The notes under the pieces: model-generated
Seen by the model: the letters and a program-made list of their open reading frames with translations, nothing else
Told to the model about the DNA's origin: nothing
The model's database searches: none
Assembly: GCA_004352715.1 (NCBI GenBank)
Contig: SCFE01000068.1
Location: 1,513,315-1,577,314, forward strand
Reading direction: 5' to 3'
DNA: 64,000 nucleotides
Source of the DNA: Hofstenia miamia
Lineage: Eukaryota > Xenacoelomorpha > Acoela
Shown here: in pieces, positions 1 through 11,104 of the stretch
Position numbering within the stretch: the stretch's first letter is position 1
Layout of the letters: each line of letters begins with the position of its first letter
Program-made: the position numbers and the translations under genes

Positions 1-174
1 ATAAATTTCTTATTAGGTCTCAAAATGGGAAAAGCTTAATTACTTTTTTCAGCAGTTATGTTAAGCACTATAAGTAATGGATAACATTTTAATATTTCTT
101 GGCATGAGTGAATATTAAAAATATGAATGTTTATGTATAAAGATGTTACATGTAAAACAAATTTTCTCATTTAG

Positions 175-189
175 TCAGAAAAATCAAAG
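175..189 (+). CDS. Micro-exon, 15 nt, module SEKSK (copy A)
   Basis: The acceptor reads tctcatttag and the donor gtaagta, enclosing 15 nt that translate in phase 0 as SEKSK. The same exon with nearly the same flanks recurs at 10619 and 14585, and as a divergent AGSSK version at 9201. It is the first exon seen in the window; an acceptor at the very start means the gene begins upstream. The exon is far below normal exon-definition size, so recognition presumably relies on the strong flanking splice sites. Family function unknown. The evidence is splice-site structure and repetition, not similarity to a known protein. Confidence 0.72.
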
Positions 190-660
190 GTAAGTATAAA
201 TTATCTTAATAATTAAACAATTCTTCAACCAATTTCATCCTTAGAGGACACATTTGCAATGAATTTTGTAGTCACGATTACAAAAATTTTGTCATTTCAA
301 CATTGTGTTATATATCAAAAGAGTTACACAACCAACAACTCCGAACATTTTATTTTATGCGTTTTTGAATTGCGCAGAACCCCTAGATATTAACTATTAC
401 TCTTATTGTGGTAATTTAGTTTGTTATATCAGCAAGCAATGATTTAAGCAAAAATAGCCATTGCAAAAAAATACCTCTATATAGTCGGCTATTGGGTCTA
501 GCTTATTGCACTTTATTAAGTTTTACGTAGAATCACCTAAAAGAGCACCGAAAAACTGGTAGGTAACTTTTGAGCAATGGACAGCAAAATTTTTGAATTT
601 TCGTCAAAAATGCACATTTTATTTGCAAGCCCCCATTTTTTAAGGTACATATAAATATGT

Positions 661-672
661 TATAAATCCAAG
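661..672 (+). pseudogene. Decayed 12-nt micro-exon (KSK type, copy A)
   Basis: The string ataaatccaag followed by gtaggt matches the intact exons at 11093 (DKSK) and 14679 (GKSK) and their downstream flank. The pyrimidine tract and AG present in the other two copies (tttccaatttag) are deleted here, so the exon cannot be spliced in the same way. It is a relic of module duplication. Confidence 0.55.
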
Positions 673-1257
673 GTAGGTCAAAGTTATTTTTTTAATTTAA
701 CCCACTTTCGAATACTTTTTCTTTAGAGGAGATTTGCAAAGCATTAAAAATTAAAAAAATTTTATATTTCAACATTCTGTTATTCATATGGATAACTACA
801 ATATTAACAAAATCGACAATTTTATCTATTTGAATTTCCGAGTTGCTTAGCAACCTGAAATGTTTACTACATATTACTCTTTCAGTGGTAGTTAGCTTAG
901 TTATCCTTGCTAAGTTTAACTTCTTGTAATGCACATTCAACTGTAATTACTCCTGTACATGCTATGTATAACAGCAACAGCTTGTGTGATATTTTGCAAT
1001 TATTACATCATTGGTCCACAGTGGCGTACAAAGGAATATCCTCCCGTCAGGAGATAAAAATATTAAAAATTTAAAAAGTAATGTAGGGAAATGAATTTTT
1101 AGGGTAAATGTTTTCAATATTTTTAAATATTTTTTACGAGCTTTTGCCCACTTACTTGATCATTACTGATATTTCCCACTTCAGAAAATCCCTGTTGCAA
1201 ACATTCTTTTTTTAATTTTAAAGAATTAGATTTTTACCTATATATATATATATATAT

Positions 1258-2257
1258 NNNNNNNNNNNNNNNNNNNNNNNNNNNNNNNNNNNNNNNNNNN
1301 NNNNNNNNNNNNNNNNNNNNNNNNNNNNNNNNNNNNNNNNNNNNNNNNNNNNNNNNNNNNNNNNNNNNNNNNNNNNNNNNNNNNNNNNNNNNNNNNNNNN
1401 NNNNNNNNNNNNNNNNNNNNNNNNNNNNNNNNNNNNNNNNNNNNNNNNNNNNNNNNNNNNNNNNNNNNNNNNNNNNNNNNNNNNNNNNNNNNNNNNNNNN
1501 NNNNNNNNNNNNNNNNNNNNNNNNNNNNNNNNNNNNNNNNNNNNNNNNNNNNNNNNNNNNNNNNNNNNNNNNNNNNNNNNNNNNNNNNNNNNNNNNNNNN
1601 NNNNNNNNNNNNNNNNNNNNNNNNNNNNNNNNNNNNNNNNNNNNNNNNNNNNNNNNNNNNNNNNNNNNNNNNNNNNNNNNNNNNNNNNNNNNNNNNNNNN
1701 NNNNNNNNNNNNNNNNNNNNNNNNNNNNNNNNNNNNNNNNNNNNNNNNNNNNNNNNNNNNNNNNNNNNNNNNNNNNNNNNNNNNNNNNNNNNNNNNNNNN
1801 NNNNNNNNNNNNNNNNNNNNNNNNNNNNNNNNNNNNNNNNNNNNNNNNNNNNNNNNNNNNNNNNNNNNNNNNNNNNNNNNNNNNNNNNNNNNNNNNNNNN
1901 NNNNNNNNNNNNNNNNNNNNNNNNNNNNNNNNNNNNNNNNNNNNNNNNNNNNNNNNNNNNNNNNNNNNNNNNNNNNNNNNNNNNNNNNNNNNNNNNNNNN
2001 NNNNNNNNNNNNNNNNNNNNNNNNNNNNNNNNNNNNNNNNNNNNNNNNNNNNNNNNNNNNNNNNNNNNNNNNNNNNNNNNNNNNNNNNNNNNNNNNNNNN
2101 NNNNNNNNNNNNNNNNNNNNNNNNNNNNNNNNNNNNNNNNNNNNNNNNNNNNNNNNNNNNNNNNNNNNNNNNNNNNNNNNNNNNNNNNNNNNNNNNNNNN
2201 NNNNNNNNNNNNNNNNNNNNNNNNNNNNNNNNNNNNNNNNNNNNNNNNNNNNNNNNN
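1258..2257. other. Assembly gap, 1000 N
   Basis: Exactly 1000 Ns, bounded on both sides by TA repeats. The round size suggests a placeholder, so the true length is unknown. Confidence 0.95.
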
Positions 2258-2794
2258 TATATATATATATATATATATAGGGCTACATTTTCATCCTTTA
2301 AATTATTAGTAAATATATTTAATAAAATTAAATATATTTCTATTTCAAAAAGTCGACTGAGAGAGCTTCCAAATAGAACTAGGTTCAAAAAATTGATCTA
2401 ATGACAACATATTCTGCTAATTCTTTGTAACAGACTTTGCATCGAAAATTGAAACAACAATGCTTGACAAAATATAAGCAATGAAAGCTACTACTAATTT
2501 TATACCTAAGTGGATTCTAAGCAATAGTTATTCTTACTTGAATTTTTTTTGAAATCTATGAATTTTTTCCTCATAAATTAACTAGTGACATGAAAATTAT
2601 AATGAGTAAGCCTTTTCATTACTTCATAAATTCATAAATGTGTTCTACTATTTGCAATGAACTTCTTTCCAAACCAGAAATTTACCACGTGATTCTTTAA
2701 ATACATGAATTAATCAGCAACTAACTAGTGCATTTACTAAAAATCTTCACTATCTCGAAAATCCACTATTAATTATGAAACTAACCGACATATA

Positions 2795-3370
2795 ATTGAG
2801 TATGAACGTACGAATCTATATCATGTCACAATTTTTTTAAGAGAGTATGAACGTACGAATCTATATCATGTCGCAATTTTTTTAAAAATATTTTGAATTA
2901 GACATGCAAATTGAACTAAGCCCTTATAGATAGCCAACCTCAGACTCGAGGTTGTTGTGCAAAATTTCAATAACAATCTGGTAACAGCTAAGTCAAATGG
3001 AAAATCTAATCATAAGCACTTGTTCTTAATAGCAACTCCAACCAACTTTAAATAATCTATTGTAATTCTACGATCAGGCTCCGTGAGCATTAAAATCCCT
3101 CCTTGAGACTTTCAATTTGAAGTATGTAATAATTTATTTTCCCATTAGTCACCGCCCATTTTTTTAATAAATGTATTTTATGTATTATGGATATTTATGG
3201 AAAAATCATTCCTAATTTATAATATTTGCATCGTTTGTCAAGAAGATAAGATGATCGTAGATCATTAACACGAAACATTAACTCCTAGCTGCAATAAGGC
3301 TTTTCAGGATTAGCATACTCCCGATTGTAGCCTACGGAATAAAAGCTATTGGGAAGGACATCACACCATC
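2795..3370 (+). repeat. Inverted-repeat partner of 13041-13574
   Basis: About 535 bases from 2837 to 3370 are the near-identical reverse complement of 13041-13574. Its 5' edge carries a 45-50 bp tandem duplication (tatgaacgtacgaatctata appears twice, near 2801 and 2847). From about 3290 it encodes the end of a reverse transcriptase, so the repeat is part of a non-LTR element family present here in both orientations. Confidence 0.8.
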
Positions 3371-5120
3371 GGGTTTTGGAACGATCGAAATGCTTCCCTC
3401 TTAACTCTTCCAGTAGGAAGTTAATCTTAGCCACTGATAATGTTACCTGCTCCGAAGAGTTGCGCCGAATCCTTCACCTAGCCTCAACACGGGACTTCGA
3501 TCGCTATATGGAGAATGTTAGACACCGAATATCCGAATGTGAGCCCGATCTCTTTCAAACACCAATCTTCACACAATCAATCTGGAAACTTCCAAAGCGG
3601 ACAGGGAGAGTGTCACCGCTCGTTACAGTTTCCATAGGTTTCACCACCTCATATGTACTAAAACCGAATTTCACTCAAAAGCAGATGAGTTCTGTGTATT
3701 TCAAATGTGTGGCCAGGAAGATATCACTTTATACCATCTCATGAACTGTCCAAGTAATACAAATTCNNNNNNNNNNNNNNNNNNNNNNNNNNNNNNNNNN
3801 NNNNNNNNNNNNNNNNNNNNNNNNNNNNNNNNNNNNNNNNNNNNNNNNNNNNNNNNNNNNNNNNNNNNNNNNNNNNNNNNNNNNNNNNNNNNNNNNNNNN
3901 NNNNNNNNNNNNNNNNNNNNNNNNNNNNNNNNNNNNNNNNNNNNNNNNNNNNNNNNNNNNNNNNNNNNNNNNNNNNNNNNNNNNNNNNNNNNNNNNNNNN
4001 NNNNNNNNNNNNNNNNNNNNNNNNNNNNNNNNNNNNNNNNNNNNNNNNNNNNNNNNNNNNNNNNNNNNNNNNNNNNNNNNNNNNNNNNNNNNNNNNNNNN
4101 NNNNNNNNNNNNNNNNNNNNNNNNNNNNNNNNNNNNNNNNNNNNNNNNNNNNNNNNNNNNNNNNNNNNNNNNNNNNNNNNNNNNNNNNNNNNNNNNNNNN
4201 NNNNNNNNNNNNNNNNNNNNNNNNNNNNNNNNNNNNNNNNNNNNNNNNNNNNNNNNNNNNNNNNNNNNNNNNNNNNNNNNNNNNNNNNNNNNNNNNNNNN
4301 NNNNNNNNNNNNNNNNNNNNNNNNNNNNNNNNNNNNNNNNNNNNNNNNNNNNNNNNNNNNNNNNNNNNNNNNNNNNNNNNNNNNNNNNNNNNNNNNNNNN
4401 NNNNNNNNNNNNNNNNNNNNNNNNNNNNNNNNNNNNNNNNNNNNNNNNNNNNNNNNNNNNNNNNNNNNNNNNNNNNNNNNNNNNNNNNNNNNNNNNNNNN
4501 NNNNNNNNNNNNNNNNNNNNNNNNNNNNNNNNNNNNNNNNNNNNNNNNNNNNNNNNNNNNNNNNNNNNNNNNNNNNNNNNNNNNNNNNNNNNNNNNNNNN
4601 NNNNNNNNNNNNNNNNNNNNNNNNNNNNNNNNNNNNNNNNNNNNNNNNNNNNNNNNNNNNNNNNNNNNNNNNNNNNNNNNNNNNNNNNNNNNNNNNNNNN
4701 NNNNNNNNNNNNNNNNNNNNNNNNNNNNNNNNNNNNNNNNNNNNNNNNNNNNNNNNNNNNNNNNNNATAGACATAGCAATACCAAAGGACAGAAATGTAG
4801 AAAGCAAGGAGAAAGAGAAGATAGACAAATACAGAGAGTTGGCAGAGGAAATAGAAAGGCTGTGGAAGTTAAAGAAGGTTGAAGTAGTCCCGGTAGTAGT
4901 AGGAGCACTAGGAGCAGTAAGTAAGAAGCATAAGAGATACTTGGAGGAGTTAGGAGTACCAAAGTGGGGAGGAGCGGTAGCACAGAAGGCAGCATTGTTA
5001 GGAACAGCTAGAGTCCTGAGGAAAGCTCTCAGACTCCCTGGGAACTGGTGAGTTCCCCGAGCTGAGAGGGATACCAGCATGAAGCTGTGAGATGCAAGAA
5101 TAATAATAATAATAATAATT
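3284..5120 (+). pseudogene. Non-LTR retrotransposon, 3' part, degenerate
   Basis: The conceptual product, with at least two frame changes, begins with a reverse-transcriptase thumb-like stretch (ILPIVAYGIKAIGKDIT near 3311-3361). It continues through a segment with SEELRRILHLASTRDFDRY (about 3455-3511) and then a cysteine/histidine motif CGQEDITLYHLMNCP (3708-3752) typical of the region after the RT. After a 1000-N gap it resumes at 4767 with a C-terminal domain (DIAIPKD, then EKEKIDKYRELAEEIERLW, VVPVVVGALGAVSKK, and QKAALLGTARVLRKAL) seen at the C-terminus of many invertebrate non-LTR elements. A stop follows LRLPGNW (TGA 5049-5051), then a short 3'UTR and an (AAT)n tail at 5098-5118, the usual 3' end of such elements. 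5' truncated and frameshifted, hence inactive. No host function. Confidence 0.8.
3767..4766. other. Assembly gap, 1000 N, inside the non-LTR element
   Basis: Exactly 1000 Ns between the Cys/His motif and the C-terminal domain of the retrotransposon. Confidence 0.95.
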
Positions 5121-5687
5121 CTTTTGTATTATTGCTTCATTCATGTTCAAATATATCCATTTGATTTTACTTTAAATTTTAATAATATTGCCCTACCAAC
5201 TTCCCTACTAATTCTCTCTTCGAAAACTGAGTTAAGAAACTTTATTCTTGTTAATTTAGAAACTGTTTGCTTAGAAGGTAAGCTTTCTTTTTATAATTTA
5301 TACAAACACAAGTTTTTAGTACAGAAACCAAAAACGCACAGCAGCAAAAATTTATTGGTTCTTTAAACTACTATGGGAAGAAAAAATCCTTTTTAACACT
5401 TAAAAATTGGAACTAAGTCATCAGTAGTAAAATAATATCAAACAGTGTTGATAATTTTTCATTAATTGCAATGAAAATGTGAAAAAGACAAGAATTAAAT
5501 AAATTTTTAATTTAATACCACAAGTCATCTAAACACGTAATTGCTTCAGAAAATTTGAATGATGTCCAATTTTTTATATTGGTGTGATTTTCTATTATCA
5601 TTTTACTAAATTTCATATATTAATTCATAATTTTTTAGACATTCTTTATTGAGAGGGTCAGATGTAAGCTTAATCTTTATATCAATT

Positions 5688-5690
<3 letters not shown>

Positions 5691-5728
<38 letters not shown>
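5691..5728. repeat. (TA)n microsatellite
   Basis: About 19 uninterrupted TA units in an intron. Confidence 0.95.
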
Positions 5729-5732
<4 letters not shown>

Positions 5733-6758
5733 CAGCCTTGTGGATAATAGTTCAGAGTAATGTTTTTTCAAATCAATTTCGATCATTTCGTTCTTACTGG
5801 TACTATAAAAGTGTGAATGCTTAATTTCAGAAGTTACCTGTTAGCATTTAGGTCAAAGCTAAACAATTCTGACAATTGCTGAGCACTTTTATCATTATTC
5901 ACCGCAAAATGAGCATTAAAAAATAAATATAAAAAATAGTTTTTTCTTAGTTGAGTACATTTTTTCGGTGTTGCTTGTCAATTTGATATTGCTAAAAACG
6001 AATTGGATGTCATTTTCACAGCAGAAACAAGAAGTATCATGACATTAAGTTTATGGACTAAATAGATGATTGAATATACAAATCGGAAATTGTATTATAA
6101 TTGAGATTCCAAAATCTTCAAATGTATTTTATAATTGCATAAGGACATCTAGTTTTATTTAAGATTTAATGTCAACAGATGCTTTTTGTTCATCCAAGGC
6201 CGATGAGACCAAAATATACCTTAAATTGGATCATTTCTCAATTGCTGTAATTCAGATATTTTCAAGACTCTTAGTTTTCAGAGAAAATTTCTTTAGTGAT
6301 CAAATAACTAATAAATAGATTGCTTTCATTGATCTGAAACTACAGAAGCCATATGAGGCCAAATTTACTCCCAAATCTGCAGATTTCAATATATCCTAGA
6401 TAAACCATTCACACAAAAAGTTTCTTGAGTAGTTGGTGTATGTTTGTTTTTTAATCAACAAACAAGCAAAATTTTCAAGAAAAACATTCAATTGACATTT
6501 CAGAAATTGAAATTTAGTAGACATCATCAATCTTTGAGAAAGACAAATTTTTGCAAACTTTTCGTGGTAAATACCGCTTTCCAGAAATTTTCTCATTACT
6601 TAGCAAATATGACCATAAACATATACTGGCATAGTGATATCGTAGATAAAATAGAATGGCTTACTATAGTTATTTAAAACTTAAAATTTTTCAACTATAA
6701 ATTAATTAATTGTACCCGTTGTTTTTGATATTTCTTAAATTTATTCTTAATTATTTAG

Positions 6759-6779
6759 ACAGCATTATCCGAACTGAAG
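6759..6779 (+). CDS. Micro-exon, 21 nt, module TALSELK
   Basis: The acceptor is ttatttag and the donor gtaatc, the same hexamer used by the 51-nt exon at 9909. The 21 nt read TALSELK in phase 0 with no stop, ending in AAG like most exons of this gene. It has no second copy in the window, so support rests on the splice sites, length divisible by 3 and location. The hydrophobic/acidic character differs from the Ser/Lys and Pro modules. Confidence 0.5.
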
Positions 6780-9200
6780 GTAATCACATTGTTACTTTAA
6801 AATTTTTGTTACTTAAATATTATATTCTTAACTTGCAATATGAAATTTCAAATTTCTATATTGTTAATATTTAAATGGCTAGAGTTTTTTAAAAAGTTTT
6901 TTCTTTGTTATAAATTCAGCAAGATTTTTATATAGTGTGCATTATGTATAAAATTAAAATTGTTATTTGGATTAAATTAGTATATTTTTTCATGAAATCC
7001 TTATTTAGTTCGAAAGATGAAATGTTTAATCCAATAAAGATTTTTTTAAAATGTTTTCAGAATCTATTACATTTAGTAGGCCCTGCTATATCAATATGTA
7101 ATACATAAATATAGTGTTCTAATATCAGCTGATACTACATTTTGTAAGGAACCCTAAAAAATTTCTATTATCAGTTGCTTATTCAAACGTATACTTTATG
7201 TTATTTGATGCTGAACATTAGTTCTTACATCGCTTTCATTATATATTTAAGAAAATACTAAGCTTACATGTATGTGCATCTATATATACCATGATTATTT
7301 AATATTATCTATAATTTAATATTTATTAATTAAAAAATAACTAGAATTGTTGAATGTGATTTTTTCAATTTATGTATTGCATATATATGTATATATATAT
7401 ATAGAAAGAGAGAGGGAGAGAGAGAGAGTAGCCAAAGTGTAGCTTACAGTAGCGAATCTACTCTTGAAATCTTTTTAGCTATCCTAAAAACCTGTTTATA
7501 TGCAAAATTCTTAATCTTGCAAAATGTATTATGCAAAATATATTGTAAATTTAGTTTTTCTCCAGAAATTTTATATTGTGATATAGTACTTAGCCCTTCA
7601 AGAAGATTTCCTAAAAATAAATCGACATTACTGAATATGCAGTGGAATTTCATTCTCACTCTGATCTTTAATTCTTTAATATTTTTGTTATGTTACTGCG
7701 AATACAGAGGTGTAAGTGGGTCAAACCGGGTCTGGGTTTGGGTCAAATTGGGTCACATTTTTGTGTAGTTGGGTCTGGGTCTGGGTCTATTTACATAATT
7801 TTGAATTGGGTCAAATTGGGTCTGGGTCAAATTAAAGCTGTATAATGTACAAGTTTAACTTCTTGTATCTGTAAAATAATTATTGTCAATAAATAATTTT
7901 CACATACATGTATATCTTTCAATTTTGTTCAACTAAGATTTATGTTACCCATGTTTACAATAGAAGAATACATTAGTTTTGCAATGTTATTCATGTTTGT
8001 TTATTAGATATATTAATCAGAAAGTTTTTTGTGTGAAACTGGGACATAATTTAAATTTAAATTAGGTCTGGGTCAGCTCGGATGTGGGTCCAATTGGGTC
8101 TTGGTCAACATTCAGTGACCCACTTACACCTCTATGCGAATAGGCAGTTACAATTACACAAAAACTTCCTGAAAATATTGAACAACCAAAATTGCATCTA
8201 GAATACTTACAGAAAGTAAGAATGCAATATTTACTTACCATTTCAAGGGCAGTTAACAATACATGTTCTTAACTTTTTGAAAGAGATAGCAAAAATCTCT
8301 GTAAATATATTTCAGTCTATCTCCAACTAAGAGCAGACAAATACCTCACAATCTGCTTTCTTACAATAAGCATGAAGTATGATGGTATTCTATGTTTGAA
8401 TGAAGGGTATTTCCATATTATTAGTATCAACTATTTTAAATGCTCATAATTCGCAAAGATAGCAAAAAATCCAAAAGCAAAACCGCATAGAGAAATATCT
8501 CTTTTTTATTTAGGGTTGTGAAGCACCTCTGACTTTATATACTGAACTCCTAAGCAACCCTTGATCTGTATGCCTCCAGAAAGAGATGTTTAGGGTTAAT
8601 TTTTGCTTTTATGGGATTTAGGCTACCTGATTATCTAAGCCCTATAATTATGCGAAATAATTTTATGCACTTAAGAAATTGGATTTTTCATCAAAAAAAT
8701 AGTTAATGTTTTTTACATTTTACAAGCACACCAATACTCTTTATCACCAATCTTCACAATCTTCAAACTCAATTAGCTTGTAGAAAATTGTTGGAAAATT
8801 TTTTAATTCATTACAAATAAACCTTTTACGTAATATCGTGACAACTCAAAAGAGTAGTTTAATATGGTTTTATAGTTTTATTGGACATAAAATTGAAGCC
8901 AGAATATAAGCAAAAGTGCTTGTTAAACAAATATTTTAGATGTATACACATGTATCTTACTCTTTACTCAGCTGAAATTTACATTTTTTACTCTCAATAA
9001 GAGTATCTGAACACTTTTCCAAAATGTGAATTTCAAAATAGAATTCTACTAAGATTTTAGTAGTATTTCTAAAAGCGCCAGAGTGTTGTTTATCAAAATC
9101 AAAGTCGGAAACGAGTCAACAAAACGACCTTCGACCCTACACGAAAATGTGAATTTTTAATGTATAAGCTATTACATTTAAATTAAGTTTTGCTATTTAG
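6780..9200 (+). other. Intron region
   Basis: It contains a short GA-rich simple repeat at 7405-7430 and the hAT-type MITE at 7705-8134. No other feature seen. Confidence 0.5.
7697..8142. mobile_element. hAT-type non-autonomous element (MITE) with 8-bp TSD
   Basis: The element spans 7705-8134 and is flanked on both sides by the identical octamer tgcgaata (7697-7704 and 8135-8142). Its ends are inverted repeats: left cagaggtgtaagtgggtca, right the complement of tagaggtgtaagtgggtca, differing only at the outermost base. Inside each end are clustered GGGTCT/GGGTCAAATT motifs, four or more near the left end and three near the right, like the subterminal transposase-binding repeats of hAT elements. 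The 8-bp duplication and CAGAGGTG-type terminus fit hAT. No coding capacity in about 430 bp. Confidence 0.88.
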
Positions 9201-9215
9201 GCAGGTAGTTCAAAG
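9201..9215 (+). CDS. Micro-exon, 15 nt, module AGSSK
   Basis: Acceptor tgctatttag, donor gtaagt; the 15 nt read AGSSK. The upstream and downstream flanks (gaatttttaatgtataag, donor followed by aaatta) align with those of the SEKSK exons, so this is a diverged copy of that exon. It keeps the phase, length and terminal Ser-Lys although the first residues differ. A further copy at 18735 has lost its donor. Confidence 0.68.
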
Positions 9216-9908
9216 GTAAGTTCAAATTATATTTATAAATCATATCCTCTTAATAGAATTGCCTCCTTTTAAAATCAAATTTTCAACTAACGTTGTATTT
9301 ATGATTTGAAAAATTTGATATTTCAACACTATGTTATGCATAAAATAGCTAAAAAACCAACAAATCCGAAAATTTTAACTTTATGACTTTCCAAATGGCT
9401 TCAGAAACCTTAAATATTAACTTCATATTTCTATTTTTTGATTACTTTAGCTTACTCGTCAAGCATTGCTTAATTCCAGTGCCTTAATGCAAGTTAAACA
9501 GGAATTGATCCTGTACATGACATGCATAACAGTAATAGCAGGCAGGATATGCTCCAATGTATAGATCCTTAATATTTTAGAAAATATTTATATAAAATTG
9601 GCACACATTGCACACTCTAAACAGAAAAACCTAAATACGTTTCAATAAATTAAAAAAATCTCCAAAGTGTCATAGATGACTTTCTTTGAGGATAAAGTTA
9701 ATTTCTTATAAAGAAGCTAATGAGAAATTATAAACGTCGACATCAAAAGCTTAAGAAATGCAACATAACATCTAAAGAAATGTTTCTTTATTTTATTAAT
9801 AAAGAAAAAAAGTTCTATTGAAGACTTATTGTAAACAGCAGTCACACAAATTCACACTAATCTAGTATGATATTGAAAAAAAAAATTTTTTTATGTGTTG
9901 TTATTTAG

Positions 9909-9959
9909 ATTCCTCCATCACCATCACCGCCACCACTACCAGCATCAGCATCAACAAAG
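9909..9959 (+). CDS. Micro-exon, 51 nt, proline-rich module (copy 1)
   Basis: Acceptor ttatttag, donor gtaatc. The 17 codons read IPPSPSPPPLPASASTK. It is the first of five related exons (9909, 11999, 17123, 18497, 20971) with the same organisation: an I/V-P start, a run of Pro with Ala or Ser, then a Ser/Ala-rich tail, usually ending in Lys. Such Pro-Pro-Pro tracts are known ligands for SH3, WW, EVH1 domains or profilin when cytosolic, and occur in secreted structural proteins; which applies is not shown by the sequence. The following intron starts with a normal GT. Confidence 0.8.
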
Positions 9960-10618
9960 GTAATCTTTTGTTTGAATTTAGAATGTTACATTGAGTGTAG
10001 TTGAAAAAATTTAAATTAATACAATTAAACATATTCCTAACAACTATTACCATGTTAATAGAAATTTTTATACAAAAATTTCATAGATTTTCAAAAATAT
10101 TTAAGAACAGATAACTGTCACTCAGCATCCACCTATATATAAAATAACAAAAGTTGCATAAGTAGGAGATTTCATTGCATGCATATATTTAGTCAAGAAT
10201 GGTTGTTTTCCTTTTCGATGGAAAGTCTGTAACCAAGCATTAGCAGTATATGTTATCATAAGATTGATTTTTTGAAGGGGTCCATTCGGATACTCTCTCA
10301 GTCAACCTTTTGAAATAGAATTATACTTAATTATATTAAATATATTTACCAATAGTTCAAAGGATGAAAATTTATGCCTGTACATAAATTTCTTATTAGG
10401 TCTCAAAATGGAAAAAGCTTAATTACTTTATTAATATAATGTTGGCTTTATACTTTATGTTCATTATTATATAAATTTATTTTTGCAAAAAATTCAGCAG
10501 TTATGTTAAGCACTATAAGTAATAGATAACATTTTAATATTTCTTGGCATGAGTGAATATTAAAAATATGAATTTTTAGGTATAAAATGTTACATATAAA
10601 ACAAATTTTCTCATTTAG
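9960..10618 (+). other. Intron; start of module copy B
   Basis: From 10386 the sequence repeats the start of the window. The stretch 10285-10380 is the inverted complement of 2281-2375 (ctttcatc/gatgaaa segment with the ctctctcagtc motif). No other signal. Confidence 0.45.
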
Positions 10619-10633
10619 TCAGAAAAATCAAAG
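10619..10633 (+). CDS. Micro-exon, 15 nt, module SEKSK (copy B)
   Basis: Identical in its 15 nt to the exon at 175, with the same tctcatttag acceptor and gtaagtataaatta donor side. Identity across duplicated modules with flank divergence suggests selection or recent duplication. Confidence 0.72.
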
Positions 10634-10687
10634 GTAAGTATAAATTATCTTATTAATTTAACACTTCTTCATCCAATTTCATCGGTA

Positions 10688-10786
10688 GCGTCTTTTTTTG
10701 AAGCATTGCTTGCTTCGGTACAGCTGTATATATAGAATGTTTTGATATATATATAGATACATGTATATCAATATACATGTATATAT

Positions 10787-10818
<32 letters not shown>

Positions 10819-10854
10819 CTGTACCGAAGCAAGCAATGCTTCGAAAAAAGACGC
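10688..10854. repeat. Palindromic element with 36-bp arms
   Basis: The left arm 10688-10723 (gcgtctttttttgaagcatt at its start) and right arm 10819-10854 are reverse complements over 36 bp with one mismatch, separated by about 95 bp of TA-rich sequence with ATGTATA variations. Copies A and C of the module lack it, so it is a young foldback MITE-like insertion. Transcribed in the intron it would form a long RNA hairpin. No clear target duplication was found. Confidence 0.85.
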
Positions 10855-11092
10855 CATTGCAGTATATGCAAAATAGACTACAAAATCGGCTAAAGGGTTT
10901 AGTTTTTAGTACTTTATTTAATTTTACATAGAATAATCTACAAAACTCCGAAAAACTGTATGTGTAATTTTTGAGCACTTAAATTTTTGAAATTTCTCAA
11001 AAAATGCCATTTCATTTGCAAGCCCCACTTCATCCCCACATTATTAAGGTGCATTCAAATAAGTGATAAATAAATCTAACTTTCCAATTTAG

Positions 11093-11104
11093 GATAAATC
11101 CAAG
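11093..11104 (+). CDS. Micro-exon, 12 nt, module DKSK
   Basis: Acceptor ctttccaatttag, donor gtaagt; only 12 nt, reading DKSK. The matching exon in copy C (14679) reads GKSK, and copy A has a dead version. At 12 nt it is among the shortest exons here; conservation of both splice sites in two copies supports it. Confidence 0.68.

Larger units (their letters stand above)
1..700 (+). repeat. Module copy A of the micro-exon gene (duplicated unit)
   Basis: The window opens with sequence that recurs at 10386 and 14341 (the string starting cttattaggtctcaaaatgg, then cagcagttatgttaagcact, then the SEKSK exon and its donor). The three stretches are alignable by eye over several hundred bases with small indels, so they are copies of one ancestral genomic module that carried a 15-nt exon and, a little further on, a 12-nt exon. 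In copy A the second exon has lost its acceptor. Further decayed traces of the same module, recognisable by the phrase tgatatttcaacattctgttattcat, occur near 9320, 11150, 16563 and 17995. Copy ends are approximate. Confidence 0.7.
190..6758 (+). other. Intron region of the micro-exon gene, no host exon recognised
   Basis: It holds a decayed 12-nt exon at 661, a 1000-N gap, an inverted-repeat partner of the 13-kb region, a truncated non-LTR retrotransposon (3284-5120) and a TA microsatellite at 5691. The rest is AT-rich sequence in which I see no coding signal. Confidence 0.5.

Noticed and set aside
1234-2388. Long minus-strand reading frame across the N gap
   Set aside because: Mostly Ns and TA repeat (Tyr-Ile runs). 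The same applies to the frames spanning the gaps at 3.7-5.0, 13.5-14.3, 24.2-25.3, 28.3-29.1 and 51.5-51.9 kb.
5639-5664. Possible exon between ttttttag and gtaagc
   Set aside because: Length 25 nt, not a multiple of 3 and unlike any module; an 18-nt version would need a poor donor.
8062-8259. Short minus-strand reading frame at the MITE
   Set aside because: It lies over the hAT-type terminal repeats and has no family resemblance.
10653-10978. Minus-strand reading frames over the 10.7-kb palindrome
   Set aside because: They translate the TA-rich loop and the arms; no protein-like composition.
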